From JBMDXK01 sp048594375 (GTDB lineage Bacteria > Pseudomonadota > Alphaproteobacteria > Rhizobiales > Methylopilaceae): 64,000 nucleotides of DNA. The position numbers were made by a program, and so were the translations under genes. Below are positions 1-9,058 of this stretch, one piece after another. The DNA is taken from contig JBMDXK010000010.1 in the NCBI GenBank assembly GCA_048594375.1, positions 1-64,000 of the forward strand, in the 5' to 3' direction. Below the pieces are notes generated by a model. The model did not search any database. It was not told the DNA's origin and saw only the letters and a list, made by a program, of their open reading frames with translations. Within the stretch, counting starts at the first letter, position 1. Each line of letters opens with the position of its first letter.

Positions 1-429
1 GGACACCATGGGATCGTTCAGGGCATCGTTTTTATAGTAAAATTCGATGATTGAACGGGGCAGCTGTGTGCCTTCTTCAATGCCAAGGCGGGCAGAGAGC
101 GAGCCTGCGGCCACATTGCGTACCACTACTTCCAGCGGAATGATTTCCACTTCGCGAATCAGTTGCTCGCGCATGTTGAGGCGGCGCACAAAGTGCGTGG
201 GGACGCCAATGTCGTTGAGATTTTGGAAAATATATTCTGAAATGCGGTTATTCAGAACGCCTTTGCCGTCAATCACATCATGTTTTTTGGCGTTAAATGC
301 GGTGGCATCATCCTTAAAGTGCTGGATAAGGGTTCCAGGCTCTGGTCCTTCATAGAGGATCTTGGCCTTGCCTTCATAAATGCGGCGGCGTCGGTTCATC
401 GGCAAATACCGTGGCGTTAAAAAATCCAT
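1..429 (-). CDS. purC: SAICAR synthase PurC (partial)
   Basis: Phosphoribosylaminoimidazole-succinocarboxamide synthase joins CAIR and aspartate in purine synthesis. The minus strand reads MDFLTPRYLPMNRRRRIYEGKAK and then the family's KDDATAFNAKK and RNVAAGSLSARLGIEEG blocks, so this is the N-terminal ~143 residues; the C-terminal part lies left of the window. I chose the start at 429 because AAGGAG lies about 12 bases upstream. The second ATG at 399 (MNRRRRIYEGKAK) matches the usual alphaproteobacterial N-terminus better but has no visible ribosome site. The gene is divergent from the DUF1476 gene. Confidence 0.95.
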   Translation of the reverse strand, partial: MDFLTPRYLPMNRRRRIYEGKAKILYEGPEPGTLIQHFKDDATAFNAKKHDVIDGKGVLNNRISEYIFQNLNDIGVPTHFVRRLNMREQLIREVEIIPLEVVVRNVAAGSLSARLGIEEGTQLPRSIIEFYYKNDALNDPMVS

Positions 430-711
430 AACGTGCCGTGGCTCCTTATATCTGGTGTGATCCCCGGCGGCAAAATATTCTGATCCCTGTTTGAAGGGGA
501 GTTCATGAATGTGCGTGCAGACTACTGCAAACTGGTTCTGCTTACAATAACGGCGGCGGTTATAAAAGTTAAAAAGATGCGAAAAAGGCAGAAATTCTTA
601 TAAACGGGCAAAGAGTGCCAAATTTGCCGGTTATCTTTGTTTCAATAATCGTCTGTTACGCTGTTTTTTGCAAGAGATCAGGAATCATCCTGACGCAAGA
701 GGGAAACGTTA

Positions 712-1032
712 ATGAGTACATTTGATGATCGCCGGGATAATTTCGAGCGCAAATTTGCCCATGATGAGGCCATCATGTTCAAGGCAACCGCGCGCCGGGC
801 AAAGTTGCTGGGTTTATGGGCGGCTGAGGTGTTGGGTAAACCGGCGGGCGAGCGTGATGCTTATGCGCGTTCTGTGGTACAGGCGGATTTGGAAGAAGCG
901 GGCGATGAGGATCTGTTTCGCAAGATTCGTGCCGATTTCGATGCGGCCGGTATTGCAAAAACCGATCATCAGATCCGTAAGAAAATGAGTGAATTTCTTG
1001 ATGATGCGGTTGGCCAGATCATGGCAGAATAA
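712..1032 (+). CDS. DUF1476 protein, F1-ATPase inhibitor zeta-like
   Basis: A 106-residue protein starting MSTFDDRRDNFERKFAHD, the signature start of the DUF1476 family. The characterised member is the zeta subunit of Paracoccus, which blocks ATP hydrolysis by F1FO ATP synthase through its N-terminal region. It is predicted soluble and mostly helical, with a charged C-terminal half ending in a helix (SEFLDDAVGQIMAE). Length matches the family. GAGGGAAACGTTA precedes the ATG. It stands alone, divergent from purC, a common alphaproteobacterial arrangement. Family membership is clear; that this copy inhibits the ATPase is inferred from the family. Confidence 0.9.
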   Translation: MSTFDDRRDNFERKFAHDEAIMFKATARRAKLLGLWAAEVLGKPAGERDAYARSVVQADLEEAGDEDLFRKIRADFDAAGIAKTDHQIRKKMSEFLDDAVGQIMAE

Positions 1033-1043
1033 GGGAATAAACT

Positions 1044-1068
1044 GCGCGGCATTTTTGAGATGCCGCGC
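1044..1068. terminator. Hairpin after the DUF1476 gene
   Basis: Perfect 9-bp arms GCGCGGCAT and ATGCCGCGC around a 7-base loop, 12 bases after the stop codon. No T tract follows, so termination is uncertain, but placement and stem strength fit a 3' end. Confidence 0.45.
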
Positions 1069-1310
1069 GCTAATGCGCTGTGTTTTTTCATTCCCTGCAC
1101 CGTGTATTCTGTTTGATGGACACCATTTTTAAGAGTGCATATTGTTTAAAACATTAATTTATTCTGCTCAATTGTTTGTCTGCCAATAAGGTGCAATTTA
1201 ACTTTACTGTCTAAACTTTAGCGTGTGACTCGGGATTCTTCTGTAGCGTATTCAAAGGGGACTATCGGGTTTCGGTTTAGAAAATTCCAGTGGATAGTAG
1301 AGGCAGTGGA

Positions 1311-3407
1311 ATGACAATTCGTAAAACGGTGGCGTGCATCTCGGTTGCTTTGGGATTTTTCAGCTTTCTGGCGTTGTCTGTTCAAATTTTTCGTGCGCAG
1401 GAACAGCGGGTTGCTGCTCAGGAGCTGTCTCATAATCTGAACGTGCAGGATATTCTGTATAATCTGGGGCTGCGGTTATCGGATGAATATGCGTTTATGC
1501 AGGTGGGGTTTTCGCAACAGTCGGCGGTGAGCGGATTTTTGAAAGATCGGCTGGAGGGTGAGCGGTCAAAAGCGAAGGTTGCTTTTCGTCAGGCTCAGGA
1601 AGCTTTGGAGAGGGATAGCGTTCTTTCGGGTAATTCTGCGCTTTTGACTGCATTTTCGGCCTTGGATGCGGCAATAGTTTCCAGCCGCGCGGAAACAGAT
1701 GCGCTGTTCGGCCAATCCCGTTTTCAGCGCCGTGGTCGCAGTGATGCGGTTTTGCGCGCAATGGATGGTGTGCGGCAGGATGTTTTTACGCTGGCTTATC
1801 AGATCAATGCCCGTAACCGTTCGCTGCCTGTTGCGCTTGCTGCCTTGCAAAATATCGGGCGTTCCTTGTTCTGGCTTCAGGAGGTCACGCGGGAAGAGCA
1901 GGCTGTGTTGGCTGTTGGAGTTCTTGCGCGGTGGCCGCTGGATATTCAGTTGCTTGGGGAAATTAATGCTTGGCAGAAATTTAAAATCGGCTTGCGGCAG
2001 GAATTGGGGATGTTTGCTGAGCAGGAAAGTGTTCCGGCGGTGCTGCGTGATCGGGTTCTTGGGTTTGCGCGGACGTATTTTGAGGATTATCAGGATGGTG
2101 TGATTGCCAAGCTGGTTCAGGAAGCGCCAACAGGCAGTTATTCTTTGACCTATGAGCAATTTGATGCCCGTGTTGCGGCAGTGCAGTTGCACAATCAGCA
2201 GACTGTTGCACAGTTTCATGAAGCGGGCATGGAGCTGGTGCGGAAGATTGCCGATGATGCGCAGAAAAGTTTTGTCATGGCCTGTGTTGCAGCCGGATTT
2301 GTGATGCTGCTGCTTGCCGGGTTTATCTGGTACTTCTGGGTGCGTATATCGGGCAGGCTTCAGCGGATGACCGCTGTCATGCGGAGCGTTGCGGAGGGCA
2401 ATTCTGCGGTATCTCTTGAACGTTTTAGCGGGCGTGATGAACTGGGGCAGATGGCGTCTGCATTGGAGGTGTTTCGCCAGAACATTCTGCGCATGGATGC
2501 TTTGCAGCAGGAGCAGGAAGAAAGCAAGCACCGCCGGGATGTGGAGCGCCAGAATATGCTGGATTCCCTGGCCACCGCTCTTGAGAAAAGCGTTCTGGGT
2601 GCGGTGGAAACTGTTGCGCAGGCCTCTCATGATTTGCAAAGCAACGCTATGCAGCTTTCCACGACCGCGGTTGAAGCGCGTCAGCGTTCGCATGAGGTGC
2701 GCAATGCTGCGTCTGAATCTGCGCAGAGCATTACGCAGGTTGTTCAATCGGTGGGCAGTCTTTCGCAGTCCGCGCATGGTATCGCAAACAGTATTGCGCG
2801 GGTGGCAGATGTTTCACACGTTGCAGCGGAGCGGGTGTGTGAAAGTCAGGTAACAATTGAAGCACTTGAGAGTGCCAGTGTAGAAATTGGCGCGATTGTC
2901 AAACTTATTTCCGATATTGCTTCCCAGACGAATCTTCTGGCGTTGAATGCCACCATTGAAGCGGCGCGTGCGGGTGAGGCGGGGCTTGGGTTCAGTGTGG
3001 TGGCGGGGGAGGTTAAAAATCTTGCCGAGCAGACGGTGCAGGCCACCGAGGGCATTGCGCGTCAGATCAAGGCTATTCAGGAGCGCAGTGCGGATACGGT
3101 GAAAGTGATTGGTTCCATTTCGGGTATTGTGAGCGAACTGGATGCCATTGCGTGTGATGTCAAGGCTATCGTTGATGCGCAGGGGCAAGCCGTTGTGCTG
3201 ATAACGGAGAATGTGGGTGCTGTTTCGCGCTGTGCCGAGCATGTGAACGGGGTTATCACGGAGGTGGAAGAGGGCGCTCTGGCGACGGGTGACGCGGCGG
3301 GGCAATCTTTGGAGGCAGCACGCGTTCTGAAGCATCAGGCTACAAATTTGCGTGAGGAAGTGGTCAATTTCGTGCAGCGTATCCGTACGCCTCTTGCAGA
3401 GCAGTAA
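1311..3407 (+). CDS. Methyl-accepting chemotaxis protein
   Basis: A 698-residue transmembrane chemoreceptor that would signal to CheA/CheW. Membrane segment 1 is near residues 2-27. A periplasmic region of about 290 residues, mostly helical, follows. Membrane segment 2 is near 318-345 (VMLLLAGFIWYFWV), then a HAMP linker. The cytoplasmic signalling domain has its hairpin tip NLLALNATIEAARAGEAG near residue 540. The periplasmic part matches no sensor domain I recognise, so the ligand is unknown. The ATG at 1311 has GAGG seven bases upstream; an in-frame GTG at 1290 is less likely. No other che genes are nearby. Confidence 0.93.
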   Translation: MTIRKTVACISVALGFFSFLALSVQIFRAQEQRVAAQELSHNLNVQDILYNLGLRLSDEYAFMQVGFSQQSAVSGFLKDRLEGERSKAKVAFRQAQEALERDSVLSGNSALLTAFSALDAAIVSSRAETDALFGQSRFQRRGRSDAVLRAMDGVRQDVFTLAYQINARNRSLPVALAALQNIGRSLFWLQEVTREEQAVLAVGVLARWPLDIQLLGEINAWQKFKIGLRQELGMFAEQESVPAVLRDRVLGFARTYFEDYQDGVIAKLVQEAPTGSYSLTYEQFDARVAAVQLHNQQTVAQFHEAGMELVRKIADDAQKSFVMACVAAGFVMLLLAGFIWYFWVRISGRLQRMTAVMRSVAEGNSAVSLERFSGRDELGQMASALEVFRQNILRMDALQQEQEESKHRRDVERQNMLDSLATALEKSVLGAVETVAQASHDLQSNAMQLSTTAVEARQRSHEVRNAASESAQSITQVVQSVGSLSQSAHGIANSIARVADVSHVAAERVCESQVTIEALESASVEIGAIVKLISDIASQTNLLALNATIEAARAGEAGLGFSVVAGEVKNLAEQTVQATEGIARQIKAIQERSADTVKVIGSISGIVSELDAIACDVKAIVDAQGQAVVLITENVGAVSRCAEHVNGVITEVEEGALATGDAAGQSLEAARVLKHQATNLREEVVNFVQRIRTPLAEQ

Positions 3408-3460
3408 AAACCGTCTGCATGGTTGCCGAAATTGTTTTATCGCGCATTTTCTGTGTGTGC

Positions 3461-3475
3461 TTAACGGCCTATTAA
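3461..3475. promoter_or_regulatory. CtrA-type site TTAA-N7-TTAA
   Basis: TTAA-CGGCCTA-TTAA followed by CC is an exact match to the alphaproteobacterial CtrA full site. It lies in the 313-base gap between the chemoreceptor and the lytic transglycosylase, about 245 bases before the latter's start. The rest of the gap shows no gene. One exact match per 64 kb is near chance, so this is a candidate only. Confidence 0.45.
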
Positions 3476-3720
3476 CCAGAAACAGTGCTATCTTGGTGGG
3501 CGGCAATAGGCTGTGTCCATGATCGCTTCGTCGTGTGAAGCGCGTTCAAGTGTCCTTAAAAGTCTTGGGAGTGGTCGGCAAGTGCCATCGGCAACGGTGA
3601 TGCTCCCGGTTTGTGTAAAGCTTTTCTGGCCGAACGGGCGCTGAATGAACGCAGCATAGTGTGCAGAAGATCAATTTTTAAGGCAAACCCCGGCCTGTTC
3701 TGTTGTGGAGTGTATCCCGA

Positions 3721-4974
3721 ATGCAAAAATGTGCTTCCATGCCATTTGCTCGAAGCCCGAGAACGTGGCGCTTTCCTTTTCAGAGTTTTATGCGCTCTGT
3801 TTATTTTGCTCTTGCAGGGATGTTTATTCTGCTTGCGCTGTCGAGTATGGCAGAGGCCAACTCTTACCAGCGTTTTCTCGATCAGCTCTGGCGTGATGCC
3901 CAGTCGCGTGGTGTAACACGGCAAACGTTCAACAGTGCTTTTCAGGGTGTTACACCAGACCCCAAAGTTATGGCGCTGACCCGCAGACAGGCGGAATTTT
4001 CGGAAACCACGGCTACCTATCTTGCCAAGCGGGTTTCGGATGCGCGCATCAGCAATGGCCGTGAGAAGACGCGTCAGTGGGCGCAGGCGCTCGAATATGC
4101 AGAGCGCACTTATGGCGTTGACCGCTTTGTGGTTTTATCCATCTGGGGCAATGAAACCAATTTTGGCGGCTTTATGGGTGGGCATAGCGTCATTCGTGCG
4201 CTTTCCACCTTGGCACATGCGGGTTACCGGCATCCGTATTTCCGCAACGAGCTTTTGGTGGCGTTGCAAATTCTGCAAGAAGGTCATACAGACCCCAAGC
4301 ATATGATTGGTTCGTGGGCGGGTGCCATGGGGCATACCCAGTTCATGCCTTCCAGTTTCAGAGCGTATGCGGTGGACGTTACCGGCGATGGCCGCCGTGA
4401 CATCTGGACAACAATCCCCGATGCGTTGGGCTCAACCGCAAACTATTTGCACAAAATGGGTTGGCGCCCCGGTGAAACATGGGGTTATGAGGTGCAATTG
4501 CCGCGTGGGTTCGATTTCGCGCGCGCGTCCCGAATGGACAAAGCCTCTCTTGCCCAGTGGCAACAGATGGGCATTACCCGTCCGAATGGTCAGGCATTTC
4601 CAAGACCAGACGATCAGGCATGGCTGCATCTGCCAGCCGGCGCACACGGGCCTGCCTTCCTGATGCTGCCCAACTTCAACGTCATCAAACGCTATAACAA
4701 TTCCAACAATTATGCGTTGGCGGTAGGTTTTCTTGCAGACCGCATTCGTGGCGGTGGGCCTTTTGTCACCCCGTGGCCAGCGGATGAAGCCATGTCTGCT
4801 GCCCAGCGCATGGAAATACAGCGTTTGTTGCAGCAAAAAGGCTTCAATCCCGGAGCCATTGATGGCAAGCTCGGCACCCAGTCCCGTGATGCAATCCGCG
4901 CCTATCAGGCTTCCGTTGGTCTCACCCCCGACGGGCATCCTTCCTCTACGTTACTCGACCGCCTTCGCCGTTAA
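3721..4974 (+). CDS. Lytic murein transglycosylase (MltB family)
   Basis: A 417-residue exported enzyme that would cleave the MurNAc-GlcNAc bond of peptidoglycan to give 1,6-anhydro products. A long basic N-terminus runs into a hydrophobic signal segment ending near SSMAEA (about residue 45). The SLT_2 domain carries IWGNETNFG, with the likely catalytic Glu near residue 145, and GSWAGAMGHTQFMPSSF. A C-terminal peptidoglycan-binding domain spans about 362-412 (IDGKLGTQSRDAIRAYQ). GGAG lies 10 bases before the ATG; the start could also be the later MRSVYFALAG. No lipobox is evident. A repeat (R1) begins directly after the stop. Confidence 0.93.
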   Translation: MQKCASMPFARSPRTWRFPFQSFMRSVYFALAGMFILLALSSMAEANSYQRFLDQLWRDAQSRGVTRQTFNSAFQGVTPDPKVMALTRRQAEFSETTATYLAKRVSDARISNGREKTRQWAQALEYAERTYGVDRFVVLSIWGNETNFGGFMGGHSVIRALSTLAHAGYRHPYFRNELLVALQILQEGHTDPKHMIGSWAGAMGHTQFMPSSFRAYAVDVTGDGRRDIWTTIPDALGSTANYLHKMGWRPGETWGYEVQLPRGFDFARASRMDKASLAQWQQMGITRPNGQAFPRPDDQAWLHLPAGAHGPAFLMLPNFNVIKRYNNSNNYALAVGFLADRIRGGGPFVTPWPADEAMSAAQRMEIQRLLQQKGFNPGAIDGKLGTQSRDAIRAYQASVGLTPDGHPSSTLLDRLRR

Positions 4975-5098
4975 ATGAATCCACTGTGGTGGGTGACTGG
5001 CACTACTCTGCCTGCGCTCCGGTACTCATGTACTGTATGTACATTCCGTTCCGGTGCTCGTCATAGCAGCGCTATCCCCCGCACCACAGTGAATTCAT
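4975..5098 (+). repeat. R1 nested palindrome, copy 1
   Basis: The outer arms are ATGAATCCACTGTGGTG (4975-4991) and CACCACAGTGAATTCAT (5082-5098), complementary at 16 of 17 positions. Between them sits the shared R1 core: CTCCGGTACTCATGTAC, a short spacer, then GTACATTCCGTTCCGG. It starts at the base after the transglycosylase stop. Degenerate R1 fragments continue to about 5230. The function is unknown; a 3'-end RNA structure or a REP-like dispersed element are both possible. Confidence 0.85.
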
Positions 5099-5322
5099 GG
5101 TGCCGGTGTTGCAAGGGTTGGATAACAAGCGAGGTATGCTGCGCTGCGGTGCTCTAAAAACCAGCACTTTCCACCTCACCAGAACCCGTTTATGAGTGGA
5201 GCTGCCATGGTGGGTGTTAAGCACCACAGTGAATTCATGGGATAATCGTGAGGGGTGGGTACTCACTACGAATTTTCTTGTGCTCAGTATCTTTTCAAGT
5301 ATGTCTGCATGAACTTCCACTG

Positions 5323-5352
5323 TCATCCCGGCGAAGGCCGGGATCCACGAAT
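5323..5352. repeat. R2 palindrome, copy 1
   Basis: GTCATCCCGGCGAAGGCCGG followed by GATCCACGAA. The same element recurs at 5521, 60277, 61628 and 62723. It is a widespread intergenic palindrome in bacteria. Confidence 0.85.
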
Positions 5353-5520
5353 AAGAGCCTGTTTGCTACGGCATAATTATTCTGATCTTCCGGGCGCTTT
5401 CATAAGCCGGACAGTTGCAGCATCATAACGCATTCATGGGAATAATCGTGAGGGGTGGGTACTCACTACGGATTTTCTTGTGCTCAGTATCTTTTCAGGT
5501 ATGGCTGCATGAGCCTCCAC

Positions 5521-5550
5521 TGTCATCCCGGCGAAGGCCGGGATCTACGA
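5521..5550. repeat. R2 palindrome, copy 2
   Basis: Same palindrome as at 5323 with one change (GATCTACGAA). It is part of the second unit of the 200-base tandem duplication. Confidence 0.85.
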
Positions 5551-5650
5551 ATAAGAGCCTGTTTGCTACGGCATAATTATTCTGATCTTCCGGGCGCTTT
5601 CATAAACCGGACAGTTGCAGCTTTGATAAATCTCAGGCATAGATTTCGGC

Positions 5651-6889
5651 ATGATTTTTCAGAGCAGTATTTTTATGCTTTCCAAGCGTATTTTTATCGG
5701 TCAATTAGCGATTGTGGTGAGCGCAACAACGCTCTTTGCTTTGCCCGCAGTTGCACAGGATTTGCGCTATCCCCAGCTGGAAAAGTCCTATCAGGAGCGC
5801 ACGCAAAGGCAACAGCAATCGCGTTCTTCCGCGCAAACGCAACCGGCACCCCGGCAACAGCCGGGCAGACCCTTTGTGCGGTTGCCGTTTTTCGGGAATG
5901 TTTTACCGCGTTCCGATGCTCCGCCTCCCCGCTGGCCTGCGGGGCAGCAAACTAACCCTGCGGCAAATGTGCCAGTGGCCGAGCAAAAGCCCTTGCGACG
6001 CCCAGCAATGCCTGCCCAGACTGCACGCAAAGCGCCCGAAACCGTGGTGGCGGTGATTGGCGATCAATATGCGCAAGAATTGGCGCAAGGGTTGACACAG
6101 CTGTTTGCCAATCAGGAAGAAACAGCGTTTGTGAGTGCGGTGGGTGCGCCAGGCGGTGGGTTGCTTGTTCCTTCTGAAGAGACATGGATTGCGCTGGCCA
6201 AGCAGGTTCTTGAGCGTAAATCATTGCACGCTGTGGTGTTTTTCATTGGTGCTATTCCTGAAAATCATCCAGAAAAAAATCGTGTTATGGAAAAACCCTT
6301 GGCTCTGGCGGAGGCTTACAGCCAGAGGATGGATAAGATGCTGGCGGCGTTTGAGGGGCGTGATATCCCCGTGATCTGGGTGGGCTTGCCGCCGGTTGCG
6401 GATGAGACCCTTTCCAAGAACAATGCTCTCATTAACAGTTTCATCTGGCAGAAAATCAGCAACCGCAAGGGCTTGTTTGTGGATGTCTGGGAGCCGTTCG
6501 TGAATGAAAACGGGTTGTTCAGTGCGGATGGTCTGGATGAGGAAGGTGCCATGACGCGGTTGCGCACACCTGAAGGACGTTATTTCACCCGTGCAGGACG
6601 CCGGAAAATGGCGTCTTATGTTGCCACCAATATCCGGATTGCCCTTGCCCGTACGGGACGCACCGCTTCGGGGTTGGATAATGCCGCTTTAAGCAAACTG
6701 GAAGAGCAGATGTTGAAGCGTGCGCGTGGCGCGGAAGGGTTGCTGCTGATTGGTTCTGCGCCGGTTGCTGCGGATGGCGCGCTGGCCTCTTATACGCCCC
6801 CTTCACCTTCTGCGGTGACAGCGGAACATGGCACTGTGGCACCGGCGCCCTCTGGCCGCGCGGATGATTACAGTTGGCCGCGTCGCTAA
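5651..6889 (+). CDS. DUF459 SGNH-fold protein lacking catalytic residues
   Basis: A 412-residue exported protein. A signal peptide (about residues 9-36, ending LPAVAQ) is followed by a Pro/Gln-rich stretch and then, from about residue 132, a DUF459 domain: VVAVIGDQYAQEL, PVIWVGLPPVADE, FVDVWEPFVNENGLF and TRAGRRKMASYV. The family is related to SGNH/GDSL hydrolases. Here the expected GDS is GDQ (residue 139), the GxND block reads GAIPE, and the expected HFT reads YFT (residue 311). Hydrolase activity is therefore unlikely; a binding or scaffold role is my inference. The start could instead be the ATG at 5675. A strong terminator follows. Confidence 0.85.
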   Translation: MIFQSSIFMLSKRIFIGQLAIVVSATTLFALPAVAQDLRYPQLEKSYQERTQRQQQSRSSAQTQPAPRQQPGRPFVRLPFFGNVLPRSDAPPPRWPAGQQTNPAANVPVAEQKPLRRPAMPAQTARKAPETVVAVIGDQYAQELAQGLTQLFANQEETAFVSAVGAPGGGLLVPSEETWIALAKQVLERKSLHAVVFFIGAIPENHPEKNRVMEKPLALAEAYSQRMDKMLAAFEGRDIPVIWVGLPPVADETLSKNNALINSFIWQKISNRKGLFVDVWEPFVNENGLFSADGLDEEGAMTRLRTPEGRYFTRAGRRKMASYVATNIRIALARTGRTASGLDNAALSKLEEQMLKRARGAEGLLLIGSAPVAADGALASYTPPSPSAVTAEHGTVAPAPSGRADDYSWPRR

Positions 6890-6913
6890 CGTTCTGAGCC
6901 TTCAAAGCAAAAT

Positions 6914-6948
6914 GCCCTCACGCTTTTGGAGCATGAGGGCTTTTTTTT
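6914..6948 (+). terminator. Rho-independent terminator
   Basis: GCCCTCA and TGAGGGC arms followed by eight T residues, 25 bases after the DUF459 gene. It separates that gene from the convergent chemoreceptor gene. Confidence 0.9.
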
Positions 6949-6962
6949 GGGTTGCGTGCTGT

Positions 6963-8648
6963 TTAGGCGGCGCGTACGCGGTTCAGGAATGCTCTTACCT
7001 GAGCGGTCAATTCTTCCGCTTGTTTATTGAGCATGTTGGAGGATTGCGAAACTTCCTTGCTCATTTTGCCGGTTTTATCCACCACATTGCTCACATGGGT
7101 AATGGATGCAGAAACAGAAGCCGTACCTGTGGCCACATCGGAAACACTGCGGGCAATTTCAGAGGTTGCAGCGCCTTGTTCTTCGGCTGCGGCTGCAATG
7201 GCACCCGCAGTCTGGTTGATGTTGTCGATTTTCTGGCTGATTTGGATGACAGCATCAATGGAGCTGCTGGCTACGGTTTCCATGTCTTTCATCTGGCGGG
7301 TAATTTCTTCGGTAGCTTTTGCTGTTTGTTGTGCAAGCTGTTTTACTTCGCTGGCTACAACGGCAAAGCCCCGTCCGGCTTCACCGGCGCGCGCTGCTTC
7401 AATGGTTGCGTTCAGCGCGAGAAGGTTGGTTTTTTCAGCAATTTCACTAATCATGCTGGTGAAGGCGCTGACGCGGTTCACCACATTGCGCAGCTCTTCC
7501 ACAGAGGCGGTGGTGCTGGCTGCTTCATTGGCGGCATCTTCAGCCAGTTGGGATGTGCTAGTGATCTGGGTTGAAACTTCTGCAATGGTTGAAGAAAGTT
7601 CTTCCGAGGCTCCGGCAACCATTTGCACATTGGTGCTGGCTTGTTCTGCGGCTGCGGAAACACTGACAACCTGTTCACTGGCGCTGCTGGCCAGCATACT
7701 CATTTCATCGGCGCTTTTGTTCAGGTTCAGTGCCGTTGCGTTGACGGTCTCAATGATGGAACCAATATTGGTTTCAAAATCGGCGGCCAGTTGTTGCATG
7801 TCGCGTTTGCGGATTTCTGATTGTTGAATTTCTGTATCTTTTTGTTTTTCGCGTAAGCTTTTGCTTTCTTCGAGGGTCTGTTTAAATTCGCTGACAGAGT
7901 GCCAGAGCGTTCCAATTTCGTCGGAGCGTTTTGTGGTGTCCATTTCCACATCGAACTGGCCGGATTGCAGTTTTCCGATTGTGTCGATAATTTTTTCAAG
8001 CGGTTTTACAATGGATTGGCGGGCGGTATAGTAAGCGGCTGCGATCCCACCAATCAGCGCAATCGCCGCAAAGATGATGACTGACCAGAATATGGTGCTG
8101 TAGAGTGCATTGTTTTCTTCTTGAAGTTGTGTAACCAGGGTTAAATTTTCTTCATTCATGCTTTCCATGAGGCGCTGGAGCGCTTGACGGTTCTGGCGGT
8201 TTTCCTGATTGTTGCCCAATACGGCGGCTTCTGCGGGCGATACTTGCGTGCCAAGGCGCACCAACTCACGGCGAAACGTTAAAAATGTATTTACGGTTTC
8301 GCTCATTTGTTGAAAACGCTCCATTTCCCGCGCATCATCAGCGGGCAGAAGAGGCTTCCACTGGGTATTTACAACATTATCCAGTTCAAGAAGATAGCGG
8401 AGAATGTTGTTGCCAAAAGGGGTTGCAGCCTGCGTGCTTGCGGCAAGATAGATCCCGCGTGAATCAAGCGCGACCAGAGAGGCAAGATGGGTGGCGCGTT
8501 CACCATAAAATTTGCGCAAGCTGAGATTTTCATACTTTTCCACGCTGGTATTGTATTGTGTTATGCCGTAAATGGCGGCGCCAGCCAGACCAATCAGCAT
8601 CACACCCATCAGCATAATAATTGAAAGAATTTTGCCTTGAATCTTCAT
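6963..8648 (-). CDS. Methyl-accepting chemotaxis protein
   Basis: A 561-residue chemoreceptor. Membrane segment 1 (about residues 8-29) precedes a helical periplasmic region of about 150 residues that looks like a four-helix-bundle sensor. Membrane segment 2 is near 183-205. HAMP follows, then a signalling domain with NLLALNATIEAARAGEAGRG near residue 406. The C-terminus ends FLNRVRAA with no CheR/CheB-tethering pentapeptide. The start MKIQGKILSI at 8648 places the membrane segment correctly; the ribosome site is weak. Its periplasmic part is unrelated by eye to that of the other receptor. Confidence 0.93.
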   Translation of the reverse strand: MKIQGKILSIIMLMGVMLIGLAGAAIYGITQYNTSVEKYENLSLRKFYGERATHLASLVALDSRGIYLAASTQAATPFGNNILRYLLELDNVVNTQWKPLLPADDAREMERFQQMSETVNTFLTFRRELVRLGTQVSPAEAAVLGNNQENRQNRQALQRLMESMNEENLTLVTQLQEENNALYSTIFWSVIIFAAIALIGGIAAAYYTARQSIVKPLEKIIDTIGKLQSGQFDVEMDTTKRSDEIGTLWHSVSEFKQTLEESKSLREKQKDTEIQQSEIRKRDMQQLAADFETNIGSIIETVNATALNLNKSADEMSMLASSASEQVVSVSAAAEQASTNVQMVAGASEELSSTIAEVSTQITSTSQLAEDAANEAASTTASVEELRNVVNRVSAFTSMISEIAEKTNLLALNATIEAARAGEAGRGFAVVASEVKQLAQQTAKATEEITRQMKDMETVASSSIDAVIQISQKIDNINQTAGAIAAAAEEQGAATSEIARSVSDVATGTASVSASITHVSNVVDKTGKMSKEVSQSSNMLNKQAEELTAQVRAFLNRVRAA

Positions 8649-9058
8649 TGTGCAACCCGAAGCTTTGAGAAGCAACTATACAGCAATACAGTTGTCTCGT
8701 TTGGTAGTGATCGTTCACATTAAAACCGCATTACTCTTAAAAAAGGGATACTAAAAGTACTTATTGCACGTTTTTTATTTGTAAAAATTGTAAACAAAAA
8801 CAATGTATATTGCTTTGTATCTTTCGGGTTCAATTTTTCTTTTTGTTAGTTATTTAACGTTGTTTTTCTTGGTATGAAGGCAGCGCGCATAGGCAATGGA
8901 TGCGTGCTGTTGCTCCAAATTGGTTCGTTTTGATGGCGGCGGTGCTATCAATAGATTACTAAGGATAATGATTTACACTTTTTTCCATTCCGTTTGTGCT
9001 ATGTTTTGTCCCGTGGCCTTGTGGTGGTGTGTTTCTGGTGAATGGGTAGGCTCTGGGT
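8649..9058. other. AT-rich divergent intergenic region
   Basis: A 410-base gap between the divergent chemoreceptor and murI genes. It is AT-rich, contains the short inverted repeat ATTGT...ACAAT near 8790, and probably holds both promoters. I see no convincing gene or structured RNA. Confidence 0.5.

Larger units (their letters stand above)
5233..5621 (+). repeat. Tandem duplication, period 200 bases
   Basis: Bases 5233-5421 recur at 5433-5621 with few differences. Each unit starts ATTCATGGG(A)ATAATCGTGAGG, contains one R2 palindrome and ends GGACAGTTGCAGC. I see no gene in 4975-5650; it is entirely repeat sequence. Confidence 0.85.

Noticed and set aside
5455..5955. 166-residue frame overlapping the DUF459 gene
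   Set aside because: It starts inside the tandem repeat and reads the DUF459 gene in the wrong frame.
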